The notes under the pieces: generated by a model | The model's database searches: none | Told to the model about the DNA's origin: nothing | Seen by the model: the letters and a program-made list of their open reading frames with translations, nothing else | Made by a program: the position numbers and the translations under genes | In this document: piece after piece, positions 16,403 through 24,959 of the stretch | How positions within the stretch are numbered: the first letter of the stretch is position 1 | Layout: each line of letters opens with the position of its first letter | DNA from: JBBQRS01 sp038214535 | Lineage (GTDB): Bacteria; Chloroflexota; Anaerolineae; CG2-30-64-16 | Reading direction: 5' to 3' | Assembly: GCA_038214535.1 (NCBI GenBank) | Contig: JBBQRS010000002.1 | Coordinates: forward strand, 1-64,000 | DNA length: 64,000 bases

Positions 16403-17490
16403 GCGCTTGCCTCGGGGAAGATTGCCTGTTGGGTGGTGGGGTTGAAGAAGCGCACCATGTCATGGTTCAGATCGAAGCACGCCGACGCATCGAGGCCATA
16501 CGTGTGGTCGCGCGGTGCGCGCACCTGGACGATCTGGTCGCTCACCAGCTTGACGTGCAGCACCACATAGGCCCCGTGCAGGTCTATGCCGAAAACCATT
16601 CCCGTGAATGGGCCATCGGCGGAGATCTCCGCGGCTTCCGGTCGAAAACCGATCACGACCTTACCCTGGCCGATCTCTCGATCCAGCGCGGCGCGCCATG
16701 CTTGTGGAACCTTGTAAACGTTGCCGCCCGGCATGTGTGCGTTGCCCGCGCTGTAGTCGCCTTCCATCAGTTGCATCCCGGGGCTGCCGATGAAGTTCGC
16801 CACGAAGAGGTTCTGCGGGTCGTAATATACCTCCGCCGGCGTTCCGATCTGCTGCACGACGGCGTTGGACATCACCACGATGCGGTCGCCCATCGCCATC
16901 GCCTCGATCTGGTCGTGCGTCACGTAGACCGTGGTGGCGTGTTGCTCGTTGTGCAGCCGTTTGATCTCCGCGCGCATCGCCTCGCGAAACTCGGCGTCGA
17001 GTGCGCCCAGCGGTTCATCCATCAGGAAGCACGCGGGGCGGCGCACCAGCGACCGCGCCAGCGCCACGCGCTGCTTGTCGCCGCCGCTCAACGCCCCCGG
17101 CTTCAGCTTCAGCAGGGGCCGGATGCGCAGCATATCCACCACCTCGTTCACCCGCCGGTCAATCACTTCCTTCGACTCATGCGTAGATTCCAGCGGGAAG
17201 GCAATATTCTGATAGACGGTCATTCGGGGATAGAGGGCGAAGAACTGGAAGACGAACGCCACATCCCGCGCGCTGGCCGGTCGCCAGGTCACATCTTCGC
17301 CGTCCAGATAGACATTCCCTTCCGTCACCGCTTCCAGCCCGGAGATCATGCGCAGGGTCGTGGTCTTCCCACATCCCGATGGGCCGAGCAAGACCACGAA
17401 CTCGCCGTCCTGGATCGTCAGGTCCATCGGCTTAACGGCGTAGGTCGTGCCGAACATCTTCGCGACTTGCTTGAGTTCAATGGTCGCCAT
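16399..17490 (-). CDS. Sugar ABC transporter ATP-binding protein (MalK/UgpC type), first ATPase
   Basis: This 363-aa ATPase has Walker A GPSGCGKTT, signature LSGGDKQRV (Asp in place of the usual Gln), Walker B FLMDEPLGALD, VTHDQ and a C-terminal TOBE-like domain (VIGFRPEAAEIS). GGGAG precedes the ATG at 17490, 10 bp after the permease stop. It is probably the partner of the following ATPase in one importer. Confidence 0.93.
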   Translation of the reverse strand: MATIELKQVAKMFGTTYAVKPMDLTIQDGEFVVLLGPSGCGKTTTLRMISGLEAVTEGNVYLDGEDVTWRPASARDVAFVFQFFALYPRMTVYQNIAFPLESTHESKEVIDRRVNEVVDMLRIRPLLKLKPGALSGGDKQRVALARSLVRRPACFLMDEPLGALDAEFREAMRAEIKRLHNEQHATTVYVTHDQIEAMAMGDRIVVMSNAVVQQIGTPAEVYYDPQNLFVANFIGSPGMQLMEGDYSAGNAHMPGGNVYKVPQAWRAALDREIGQGKVVIGFRPEAAEISADGPFTGMVFGIDLHGAYVVLHVKLVSDQIVQVRAPRDHTYGLDASACFDLNHDMVRFFNPTTQQAIFPEASA

Positions 17491-17500
17491 GCAATGCTCC

Positions 17501-18517
17501 CTACTGGCGAATCGCGCCGAAAGTGACGCCGCGCAGCAGGTAGTTGCGCAAAGCGAAGGTCACGATGACCACGGGGATCAGGAAAAGCAGCGAACCCGCT
17601 GCAATCGAACCCCACTCGATGCCGCCGACGCCCAGCATCGAAGGGATGCTCGGCGGTGCGGTGCGCGCCTTGTCGCCGGTCAACATCAGCGCGAACGCGT
17701 ACTCGTTCCACGAGAAGATCAGCGAGAACACCGCCGTCGCCGCGATGCCGGTTACACACTGCGGCAACACGATCTTGCGGAACGCCTGCATCCGGCTGTA
17801 GCCGTCCACCAGCGCCGCTTCTTCGTACTCCTTCGGGATTTCGTCAATGAAGCCCTTGAGCAACCATACCGCGAACGACAGGTTGAAGGCCGTGTAAAGC
17901 AGGATCATCCCGAAATGTGTGTCGTATAATCCCAGCGCCCGATACCACAGGAAGATCGGGATGGTGACCACGACGGGCGGCAACATGCGCGTGCTGAGGA
18001 TGAAGAACAACCAGTCGTTTTCGCCGGGAATCTCATACCGGCTGAACGCATAGGCGGCCAACAACCCCAGGAATACGGCGAGCGCGGTGGACGTGAACGA
18101 AATAATCACCGAGTTCACCAACCGCCCGACATACTTGCTCGGCCCCAGTATCTTCATGCCGCGAATTAGCGCCTGCTGTTCGACGAAGCTGAGGTCTGTC
18201 CGCTCCTTATACTTCTCCAACTCGCCCGGTGCGATCTGGCTGCGGTCGAAGAAAAGTCCGATAAAGCCATCCAACGAAGGGGTAAAGAAGATCTTAGGGG
18301 GCGCGGAGACGGCGTCCGGGCGGGGCTTGATCGCCGTCGTCGCCATCCAGTAGACCGGGATCAGCATGACGATGGCCGTGATAACTGCCAGAATCATGCG
18401 CGCCTTCTTGGTCGCTTTCGCTTGCGGCATGATCTGGTCAACCCGCACCGACTCCACGACCGGTTCGGCGGGGCCGGTGGCCGCGAAACTCTCTGCGCGC
18501 GCAGGGGCTATCGCCAT
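17501..18517 (-). CDS. Sugar ABC transporter permease (MalG type)
   Basis: This 338-aa inner-membrane protein has about six TM helices. The cytoplasmic EAA loop is visible (EYEEAALVDGYSRMQAFRKI), where the ATPase docks. The N-terminus is long and polar (about 40 residues). The periplasmic segment between the first two helices (FFTPSLDGFIGLFFDRSQ onward) is longer than in textbook MalG. GGAG lies upstream of the ATG at 18517, 2 bp after the MalF-type gene. Confidence 0.92.
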   Translation of the reverse strand: MAIAPARAESFAATGPAEPVVESVRVDQIMPQAKATKKARMILAVITAIVMLIPVYWMATTAIKPRPDAVSAPPKIFFTPSLDGFIGLFFDRSQIAPGELEKYKERTDLSFVEQQALIRGMKILGPSKYVGRLVNSVIISFTSTALAVFLGLLAAYAFSRYEIPGENDWLFFILSTRMLPPVVVTIPIFLWYRALGLYDTHFGMILLYTAFNLSFAVWLLKGFIDEIPKEYEEAALVDGYSRMQAFRKIVLPQCVTGIAATAVFSLIFSWNEYAFALMLTGDKARTAPPSIPSMLGVGGIEWGSIAAGSLLFLIPVVIVTFALRNYLLRGVTFGAIRQ

Positions 18518-18519
18518 GG

Positions 18520-19437
18520 TCAGGACTCCTTGATCCGGTTGAGGTACCAGATGTACACGTTGCTGATGCCGATGATGACGATCAGAACCATATAGCCCAG
18601 CGCGCTGGCCAGGCCGGTGCGCGGCTGCCCCTGGAAGACCATCCGAAAGAGGCCCACGGACACGGTTTCCGTCGCATTGCCCGGCCCGCCGCCTGTCAGG
18701 CCCATCACCAGGTCAAACGCCTTGATGGCCTCGATGGTGCGAAAGAGGATCGCCAGCATCAGCAGTGGCATCACCGATGGCAGGGTGATCTTCCAGAATT
18801 GCTGCCACGCGCTTGCCCGGTCAATCTCGGCGGCTTCATACAAATAATCGGGGATCGCCCGCAGGCCCGACAGGCACAGCAGCATTACGAACGGGCTCCA
18901 CATCCACACGTCCGTGATCACTACCGACCACATCGGCTGCTTCTCCAGCATCACGGGGAACGACCGGGGCAGCAACCCAAAAATACCGTAAAGCGGGTTA
19001 TAGATCAGTTTCCAAAAGAGACCAACCACCACCGGCGAAAGCATCATCGGCACCAGGATCAGCGTGGTGAGCAGCCCGCTGCCCTTGAACTTCTCGTGCA
19101 GGATCATCGCCAGCGCGAAGCCGACGATGGCTTGCAACGAAACCGAGAGGAGGGCATATTTGCCGGTGACGGCAAAGCTGTGCCACACCGTGTCGTTGGC
19201 AAGCAACGTGGAGAAGTTCTGCGTCCCGATCCAGACCGGCGCGGCCATGCCGCTATGTGAATAGTGTGTGAAGGCGAGAAACAGGCTAGAAAACAGCGGA
19301 ACGACGTTCCATGTGATCAGCAGGATCAGGGTCGGCAGAATGAAAAGCCGCTGAATCGTCTTGTCGCTAAGCTGACTTCGATGCTGCATTGGGCTGGCGG
19401 CGGACGCAGCAGTCGTCGTTGAACTGGCTGTTGCCAT
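18520..19437 (-). CDS. Sugar ABC transporter permease (MalF type)
   Basis: This 305-aa permease has six predicted TM helices and the EAA loop YLYEAAEIDRASAWQQFWKI. The ATG at 19437 is preferred, with AGAGG about 8 nt upstream. A GTG at 19446 in the same frame would place the start inside that ribosome site. It pairs with the MalG-type permease. The intercistronic hairpin at 19488-19520 separates it from the binding-protein gene. Confidence 0.9.
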   Translation of the reverse strand: MATASSTTTAASAASPMQHRSQLSDKTIQRLFILPTLILLITWNVVPLFSSLFLAFTHYSHSGMAAPVWIGTQNFSTLLANDTVWHSFAVTGKYALLSVSLQAIVGFALAMILHEKFKGSGLLTTLILVPMMLSPVVVGLFWKLIYNPLYGIFGLLPRSFPVMLEKQPMWSVVITDVWMWSPFVMLLCLSGLRAIPDYLYEAAEIDRASAWQQFWKITLPSVMPLLMLAILFRTIEAIKAFDLVMGLTGGGPGNATETVSVGLFRMVFQGQPRTGLASALGYMVLIVIIGISNVYIWYLNRIKES

Positions 19438-19487
19438 AAGGGACACCTCTGGCTCAGGAATAAATGCAGGTGGTTCAGGTGGTGATC

Positions 19488-19520
19488 GCAGGAGGCGGCG
19501 GTGTGTTTGCCGCCTCCTGC
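19488..19520 (-). promoter_or_regulatory. Intercistronic hairpin between binding-protein and permease genes
   Basis: GCAGGAGGCGGC (19488-19499) and GCCGCCTCCTGC (19509-19520) form a perfect 12-bp stem with a 9-nt loop and no T-run. Such hairpins 3' of binding-protein genes commonly protect the upstream message and reduce downstream expression. That gives excess binding protein over membrane components. Confidence 0.7.
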
Positions 19521-19554
19521 GGCTACCCGGATAGATTCCGGATAGCGCCGGGTT

Positions 19555-20967
19555 CTACTTGATGTAGCCGGTGTCGGTCAGAATCTTGGTGTGTTCTTTG
19601 GCGATATAATCCATCGCTTCCTGCGCCGTGCCCTGGCCGCCGACCACGAAGTTGCTCAGCGCGGTTTGCGCCGGTGGCAACAGTTGCCCGAATTCGGGGA
19701 TGGTGTAGAAGTCTTTCACCATGCCCATCGTCTGAGCGAAAGCGAGGTTGTAGGGCGTTGCATTCAGGAACTCATCGGAAGCCAACGCCTTCTTGTTACA
19801 GGTGTAGCCGCCAACTTCCGCCCACTTCATCTGGATATCATCCTGGCCGAACCATTTGATGAAGTCGAGCGCGGCCTGTTTCTTCTCGTCGCTGATGTAA
19901 GAGCTGACGCTCATGCCCTGGCCGCCCAGCGAAGCATATTGATCGCCATACGGGCCGGGCGGGTTCGAGAAGAAGCCGACCTTGTCATAGTAGTTGGGGT
20001 TCGTGCCCTCGTTCAAGAGCGCCGGCAGGAAGGCGAAGTAGTTCATCACGAACGTCGCCTTGCCGTTGATGAAGTAGTCGTTCATCTCGGCATAGAAGCT
20101 GTTGGTGTTGCCGGGAGGCCCACCATCGTACATCTTCTTGTAGACGTCCAGCGCCTCGACGCACGCCGGCTTGTTCACGACGCCTTCAACGATCCAGTTT
20201 TCGTCGTGCCAGTCACAGCCATACGAGAAGAACATGTTCTCGAAGCCCATCGTGATCGCGTCGTAGTCTTTCTGGGTGTATACCCCGGCGCCGTACATTT
20301 CCTGATCGGGCCGAGAGAAGAACTCCGCCATGTCCGCCAGCACGTTGAAGTCCTTGGGCGGAATGGTGTACTCATAGCCGTACTTCGCCTTGAAGGCGGC
20401 CATCTCATCGGGGTTATCAACGATGTCCGTGCGATAGGCCCAACCGAGCGCATCGCCTTCCGTGGGGTATGCGAAGTACTTCTGCGAACCCGGCGGGTAT
20501 TCGCCGTAATATTTCTTCGTCGCCTCGGTCACGCTGTCGCTCAGCCCGGTTGAATTCAGGAAGTCCGTCAAATCCACGTAGTGCCCTTCGGTGACGGCCT
20601 GGCCGATCCACTGGCTATCGCCGACGACCATGTCAAACCCATCGCCGCGCGCCGCCCATTCGGCGGAGACGCGGTTGTAATAGCTGCCCCACGGCTCTTG
20701 CACGACGTTGATCTTGACGCCGGTTTCCTTCTCATACATGTTGCCGATTTCTTGCAGGAAGTTTGCGGGGTCCCACTGCGCCCACAAGATGGTCAATTCT
20801 TTGACGTTGCCGGCCGCAGGTGCGGCTGCTGCCGGTTCAGCGGCTGCGGGCTCAGTTGCGGCCGGTTCTTGCGCCGCCGGTGCAGCAGGGGCTGCGGCCG
20901 GGGCCGCGCAAGCGCCCAGCGTGACGATCATCATCACGGCCAGGATGAGATACAGATACTTGGACAT
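19555..20967 (-). CDS. Sugar ABC transporter substrate-binding lipoprotein
   Basis: This 470-aa extracellular solute-binding protein (family 1 type) has a lipoprotein signal with lipobox LGAC and lipidated Cys20. An Ala/Pro/Glu-rich tether follows (residues 21-45). The mature domain begins KELTILWAQWDPANF and shows the family 1 pattern (GKATFVMNYF; aromatic-rich pocket). The ATG at 20967 has AGGAG upstream; an ORF start at 21006 is less likely. It is first in the importer operon. Many Trp/Tyr residues fit sugar stacking, but the ligand is unknown. Confidence 0.93.
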   Translation of the reverse strand: MSKYLYLILAVMMIVTLGACAAPAAAPAAPAAQEPAATEPAAAEPAAAAPAAGNVKELTILWAQWDPANFLQEIGNMYEKETGVKINVVQEPWGSYYNRVSAEWAARGDGFDMVVGDSQWIGQAVTEGHYVDLTDFLNSTGLSDSVTEATKKYYGEYPPGSQKYFAYPTEGDALGWAYRTDIVDNPDEMAAFKAKYGYEYTIPPKDFNVLADMAEFFSRPDQEMYGAGVYTQKDYDAITMGFENMFFSYGCDWHDENWIVEGVVNKPACVEALDVYKKMYDGGPPGNTNSFYAEMNDYFINGKATFVMNYFAFLPALLNEGTNPNYYDKVGFFSNPPGPYGDQYASLGGQGMSVSSYISDEKKQAALDFIKWFGQDDIQMKWAEVGGYTCNKKALASDEFLNATPYNLAFAQTMGMVKDFYTIPEFGQLLPPAQTALSNFVVGGQGTAQEAMDYIAKEHTKILTDTGYIK

Positions 20968-21334
20968 GGGATTATCCTCTCCTCGTCTTGAGTCGGCGTT
21001 CATCATTAACTGCGAATCTCAGGCAAATTGAAGAGCATTGACCCGTGAACTGACCTCCTTCCGATGGACGCGCGAAGTGATGCGCGGGCGCAGGTCTGTC
21101 GTTCGCCAGGAGAGTCTGGGCGGCCATGAGGGTTGCCGCGATGTGATGCCCGGCGCTCAAGTGCATTCGTGAGCGCTTGTAGATTGGGAGACTGACGGGA
21201 AGGGTAATCCCGGTCAGCGCCCACTACGACTCTGGTTCCGGCGTCTTTGCCTGCATCATACCATGCGGCGCGTGGCGCGCCGCCGTTCATGCCGCCAACA
21301 ATAGCATGACGTTGGCCGTGTGTCAAACATCACG
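20968..21334. other. Non-coding region upstream of the importer operon
   Basis: These 367 bp carry no supported gene. They should contain the importer promoter on the minus strand. A small palindrome centred on AGCGCT occurs near 21173, compatible with but not sufficient for a LacI-type operator. A chance B12-box-like string on the plus strand at 21106-21125 is in the wrong orientation for either flanking gene. Confidence 0.5.
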
Positions 21335-22297
21335 TCACGCCCAGTACATGTCGCCCGGCTTTTCGAAGATGCACGCCTCTTGTAACGCGGCGACGGCCTT
21401 GCGCAGCCCTTCGTCGTTCGACATCAGGCCATCCTCGTGCTCGATGGAGATGACATAATCATACCCGATCAACCGCAACGCGCTGATGATGTCTTTCCAG
21501 ACTTTCACGTCATGCCCGTAGCCGATGGTGCGAAACGTCCATGAGCGCTCCAGGATGCCCTCGTAGGGCTTGTTGTCCATACAGCCGTTCACGGCGGTGT
21601 TGAGCGGATCCACGTATACGTCTTTGCCGTGGACGTGGTGGATGGCAGGGCCAAGCTTACGGATCGCCGCGACCGGGTCCACGCCGTTCCAGAAGAGGTG
21701 GCTGGGATCGAAGTTCGTCCCGATCATCGGGCCGGTGGCCTCGCGCAAGCGCAGCAGCGTGTACACGTTGTAGACCAGCATCCCGGGGTGCATTTCCAGC
21801 GCCACCTTGACCCCGTGCTGTTCCGCTGCTTTGTTGGCCTCGCGCCAGTAGGGGATCGCCACGTCCTCCCACTGATAGCGCAGCATATCGCTGAACTCCG
21901 TGGGCCAGGGGCAAGTGATCCAGTTGATGCCGGTGTCGCCCGGCGCGCCGGCGGGGCAGCCCGAAAACGTGTTGACCACCGGCACTTCGAGCACCTGCGC
22001 CAGCCGCAGCGCCCGGCGGTAATCTTCATCCGCCTTGCGCGCCACTGCCTTATCTGGGGCCAGCGGGTTGTTGTGCGTGCTCAGCGCGCTGAGGATCAGC
22101 CCGCGCGAGGTGATGGCCTGCATGTAGGCCTTGCGCTTCTCGGCGCTCTCCAACAGATCATCCACGGGGCAGTGAACCGGCGTCCCGTAACCGCCGACCC
22201 CGATCTCGACCGCCGTGACCCCCGCCGCCGCCGCCCGATCCAACGCCGCCTCGAACGGATCCGCCTGAAACAGTGCCGTGAAAACTCCGATTCGCAT
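21335..22297 (-). CDS. Sugar phosphate isomerase/epimerase-like TIM barrel protein
   Basis: This 320-aa xylose-isomerase-like barrel has ligand strands ALEMHPGM (Glu), NFDPSHLFW (Asp), HHVHGKDVY (His) and SIEHEDG (Glu). It is closest in layout to the protein at 180-1181 (DPSH, VHxKD, E-x-ED motifs). The ATG at 22297 is preceded by GGGAGGT, which the upstream TTG start would destroy. It lies upstream of the importer operon and is probably transcribed separately, given the 367-bp gap. Confidence 0.87.
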   Translation of the reverse strand: MRIGVFTALFQADPFEAALDRAAAAGVTAVEIGVGGYGTPVHCPVDDLLESAEKRKAYMQAITSRGLILSALSTHNNPLAPDKAVARKADEDYRRALRLAQVLEVPVVNTFSGCPAGAPGDTGINWITCPWPTEFSDMLRYQWEDVAIPYWREANKAAEQHGVKVALEMHPGMLVYNVYTLLRLREATGPMIGTNFDPSHLFWNGVDPVAAIRKLGPAIHHVHGKDVYVDPLNTAVNGCMDNKPYEGILERSWTFRTIGYGHDVKVWKDIISALRLIGYDYVISIEHEDGLMSNDEGLRKAVAALQEACIFEKPGDMYWA

Positions 22298-22317
22298 AAC
22301 CTTACCTCCCAAAGTTC

Positions 22318-22408
22318 GTATTGCGTTCGTAGTGCGCCGTCCCCGGCGCTTTTCGCTCGTAGCCGCGCACGCCAGTGCGCCATGAGCGGGCAGGAGCCCG
22401 CACTACAA
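22318..22408. repeat. GTAGTGCGC / GCGCACTAC imperfect palindrome
   Basis: CGTAGTGCGCCG near the left end and GCCCGCACTACAAGCGCACTAC near the right end surround CGCACGCCAGTGCGCCATGAG. A fragment of similar text (CGCACAGGAGTGCGCGCTACGAAC) lies at 63437-63461. This is another intergenic palindrome type, degenerate here. Confidence 0.5.
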
Positions 22409-22413
22409 GCGCA

Positions 22414-23562
22414 CTACTGCACCGGCACCGCCGCGCGTTGCGCGCCCGCCACCGGCAACATCAGCAGGAACCCGATCGCCATCGAAAGCGGCAGAAGCAA
22501 CACCGCCCATTGCAGCGAGAGCGCCCCCGCGACCACCGACATTAAGAACGGCGTCAGGATGCCGCCCACCGGAAACGCCACCTTGATCGCGCCCATCACC
22601 GTGCCCGCCATCTCACGATACATGGCCCCCGCGTAGGCCAGGATCAGCGGCAGCATCGCCGACATGGAAAGCCCCGCCAGGACGGCCACCACATACGTCA
22701 GCGGCCCCAGGTTCAGGCCGAACAGCACCGCAAAGAACACGGTGCTCGCGCCGAACAACGCCAGCACCATGCGCGGGATGCGCGGCGTATCGGCGAAGCG
22801 CCCGATCACCAATCGCCCCGCAGCCACGCCGAGGAGGAATACCACCATCGCAATTTTCGACGTCGTTTGGCTGAATCCCCGCGCCTCCACAAGATACGTT
22901 GTCAGGATGCCCATCGCGCCCACATCGGCCCCCACCAGCACCACGCTGATGATGAACAGCCGGGTGAGCAGCGGGCTTGCCGCGATCGCGCGCAGCCGCA
23001 TGGCATAGCTCTCCTGGGGCGCGCCGCGTTCCTCCACGCGTGCCAGCGCGAAGAACCCCGCCAGCAGCAAGATCACGACGCCGGCCTGTACCATCGCCAC
23101 GCGCCATTGATCCTCAAGAAAGATCAGATAGAACGCGATCAGCGCCGAGCCGAACGTCACAAAAAAATGGTTGATGTTGATGTGATACGCCGCGCGCGCC
23201 TCGTGGAGATCGAACAGCAGCGCGTCCGTAGTGCCCTCGAACGCGCCCATGCCGATGCCGATGATGAACATCACGCCCAGGTTGACGCCGAAATTGGGGT
23301 TGACATAAAAAGCCAGGAACCCGAAGCCCAGGATCAGGCTGCCGATGAGTAACAGCCGCGTCTTGGACGTGGAGTCGGCGAGCGCGCCCGTCAGCCAGAC
23401 GGCCAGCCCGAAGCCGACGTTTTGCATGGCGAGGATCAGGCCGATCTGGCTGGCGGTGAGCCCGATGTTGCGGGCCGCCGCGCCCACAACCGCGCCCCCG
23501 ATGCCGAGGAACAACATGGCGAGATAGCATGAGCCGGTGATAGCCTTCGTGTTGCGAATCAA
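22414..23562 (-). CDS. MFS transporter
   Basis: This 382-aa membrane protein has about twelve hydrophobic segments. It has the MFS loop 2-3 motif region (GALADSTSKTRLLLIGSLI) and its repeat in the second half (GRLVIGRFADTPRIPRMVL). It should move a small solute by secondary transport. The start is TTG at 23562 with GGAGG 4 nt upstream. Its position in the sugar island suggests a sugar or catabolite as substrate. It could equally be an exporter. Confidence 0.85.
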   Translation of the reverse strand: MIRNTKAITGSCYLAMLFLGIGGAVVGAAARNIGLTASQIGLILAMQNVGFGLAVWLTGALADSTSKTRLLLIGSLILGFGFLAFYVNPNFGVNLGVMFIIGIGMGAFEGTTDALLFDLHEARAAYHININHFFVTFGSALIAFYLIFLEDQWRVAMVQAGVVILLLAGFFALARVEERGAPQESYAMRLRAIAASPLLTRLFIISVVLVGADVGAMGILTTYLVEARGFSQTTSKIAMVVFLLGVAAGRLVIGRFADTPRIPRMVLALFGASTVFFAVLFGLNLGPLTYVVAVLAGLSMSAMLPLILAYAGAMYREMAGTVMGAIKVAFPVGGILTPFLMSVVAGALSLQWAVLLLPLSMAIGFLLMLPVAGAQRAAVPVQ

Positions 23563-23617
23563 TGGTCCTCCGAGACGGGTGAGCGGGTGGGCGCCCGCGT
23601 TAAGATGCGCGCCGGCC

Positions 23618-24892
23618 TCAACCGGCGCGGTGCAGATGAGTGGCTGCGATCATCGGGATGCCGCGCTCGGTCAGCGCGCGCGCCGTCCGATTCAGCGCGT
23701 CGTGTTTGTCCAGATAGTTGCGTAGCAGTAGCGGCATTTCGCCCGCCGCTTCAATTTCCGCCTTAGCGCGGAAGTAATCGAGGATATCGCTGGGATGCTC
23801 GCGCGTCGCGTCCACTGTCGGGTCGCCGCCTTCGTGCTTGGCCGAGATGTTCGGTACGCGCGTCGCCAGGTCGAGCAACTCGTCCCGGCGGTTGTAGGGC
23901 TGGATCACGATGTGCTTGTACGTCTCGGTGATGTGATGCTCGAAGCGAATCACGTCGTCGAAGCCCAACTGCCGGCGGATTTGCGCTGTGATCTCGATAG
24001 TGTCGTTGTTGACCGAGTTGCTCCAGTTGAAGCCGACCAACGGGCACGTGCCGTCATCGCGCGAGAACAGTTCCGCGGCCAGCAGCGTCCACAGCGCCGC
24101 ATACGGGTTGTCGTTCCCCATGAACACCGAAATCTTGAACTCGATGTCCACACCCAACCGGTGCAGCAGATAACCCGCCAGCACCGTGCCGGGGTTTACG
24201 TTCAGGACTTGCCGTATGCCATAGGTGGTATAGTAATACAAAAACTCGTCCACCCACTTGAGCACGTGGTCGTTCGGCTGACCCACGCCCCCGAAGTAGC
24301 CCGCCAGCGTGTCCGGCCCGCCGAGGTGGATGTTCGAGCCGTCCGTGCCGCGCGCATCCAGCGTCTCCACGTAGGACGCGCCGATGATCTGCATCGCCGC
24401 CGCGAACGCCAGCAGGTCGCCGCAGTCCGCCTCCGACTCGCGCATCTTGCGGACGCGGATCACGCGCGCCGGCATCAATTCTGCGCGCTCGATGGCCTGC
24501 CGCGCCTCGGCGATCAGCCAGGGGAAATACTGGCAACCGCTGATTTCCAGCGTGACGGCGAACGCCTCATCGAGCGTGGGCCGTGCATCGCCCAACACGC
24601 TGCGCTGATACGCATCGAGTGTGACGAACGCCCCGGCGTCGCGCTGTGCGATCAGCCATTCCAGGTCATCCAGATAGCGGCAGTCATGTTCCGCCAGTCG
24701 CGTCATCAACTGCGCCAACTCTCCGGCCCGGCGCGCCTTCGCGTTGATCTCCTCGGGCGTCCCATATTTCTCGATCACGTCCAGCAGGTCGTTGATCGCG
24801 CGTGTCTCCGGGTCCAGCAGCACCGCGTTGACCGATTCCAGCCGCCCCGCCGGAATCCGCAGCCGCGCCCGCAATTCATCTCTAGTACTCAT
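23618..24892 (-). CDS. Uncharacterised 424-aa soluble protein
   Basis: I do not recognise this family. The protein is soluble, without signal peptide or membrane helix. Conserved-looking blocks include ISGCQYFPWLIAEARQAIER, VETLDARGTDGSNIHLGGPD, VLNVNPGTVLAGYLLHRLG, FMGNDNPYAALW and GFNWSNSVNNDTIEI. The alternation of beta-like and helical stretches suggests a TIM barrel. It lies 55 bp downstream of the MFS start region and 67 bp from panB, on the same strand. A catabolic enzyme of the sugar island is plausible, without evidence for a reaction. Confidence 0.65.
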   Translation of the reverse strand: MSTRDELRARLRIPAGRLESVNAVLLDPETRAINDLLDVIEKYGTPEEINAKARRAGELAQLMTRLAEHDCRYLDDLEWLIAQRDAGAFVTLDAYQRSVLGDARPTLDEAFAVTLEISGCQYFPWLIAEARQAIERAELMPARVIRVRKMRESEADCGDLLAFAAAMQIIGASYVETLDARGTDGSNIHLGGPDTLAGYFGGVGQPNDHVLKWVDEFLYYYTTYGIRQVLNVNPGTVLAGYLLHRLGVDIEFKISVFMGNDNPYAALWTLLAAELFSRDDGTCPLVGFNWSNSVNNDTIEITAQIRRQLGFDDVIRFEHHITETYKHIVIQPYNRRDELLDLATRVPNISAKHEGGDPTVDATREHPSDILDYFRAKAEIEAAGEMPLLLRNYLDKHDALNRTARALTERGIPMIAATHLHRAG

Positions 24893-24920
24893 GGCTCACA
24901 CTCCTTTGTGTTCGCGTCCG

Positions 24921-24955
24921 GTTCCCTCTCCTCGCAGGAGAGGGTTAGGGAGAGG
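24921..24955. repeat. CCCTCTCC...GGAGAGGG short palindrome
   Basis: TTCCCTCTCCTCGCAGGAGA followed by GGGTTAGGGAGAGG forms a short hairpin between two minus-strand genes. It belongs to the vocabulary of the repeat at 8152-8239. Confidence 0.55.
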
Positions 24956-24959
24956 TTGC

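Noticed and set aside
21106..21125. B12-box-like string CCAGGAGAGTCTGGGCGGCC, possible cobalamin riboswitch
   Set aside because: It is on the plus strand, whereas both flanking genes are on the minus strand. I see no surrounding riboswitch stems, so it is a chance match.
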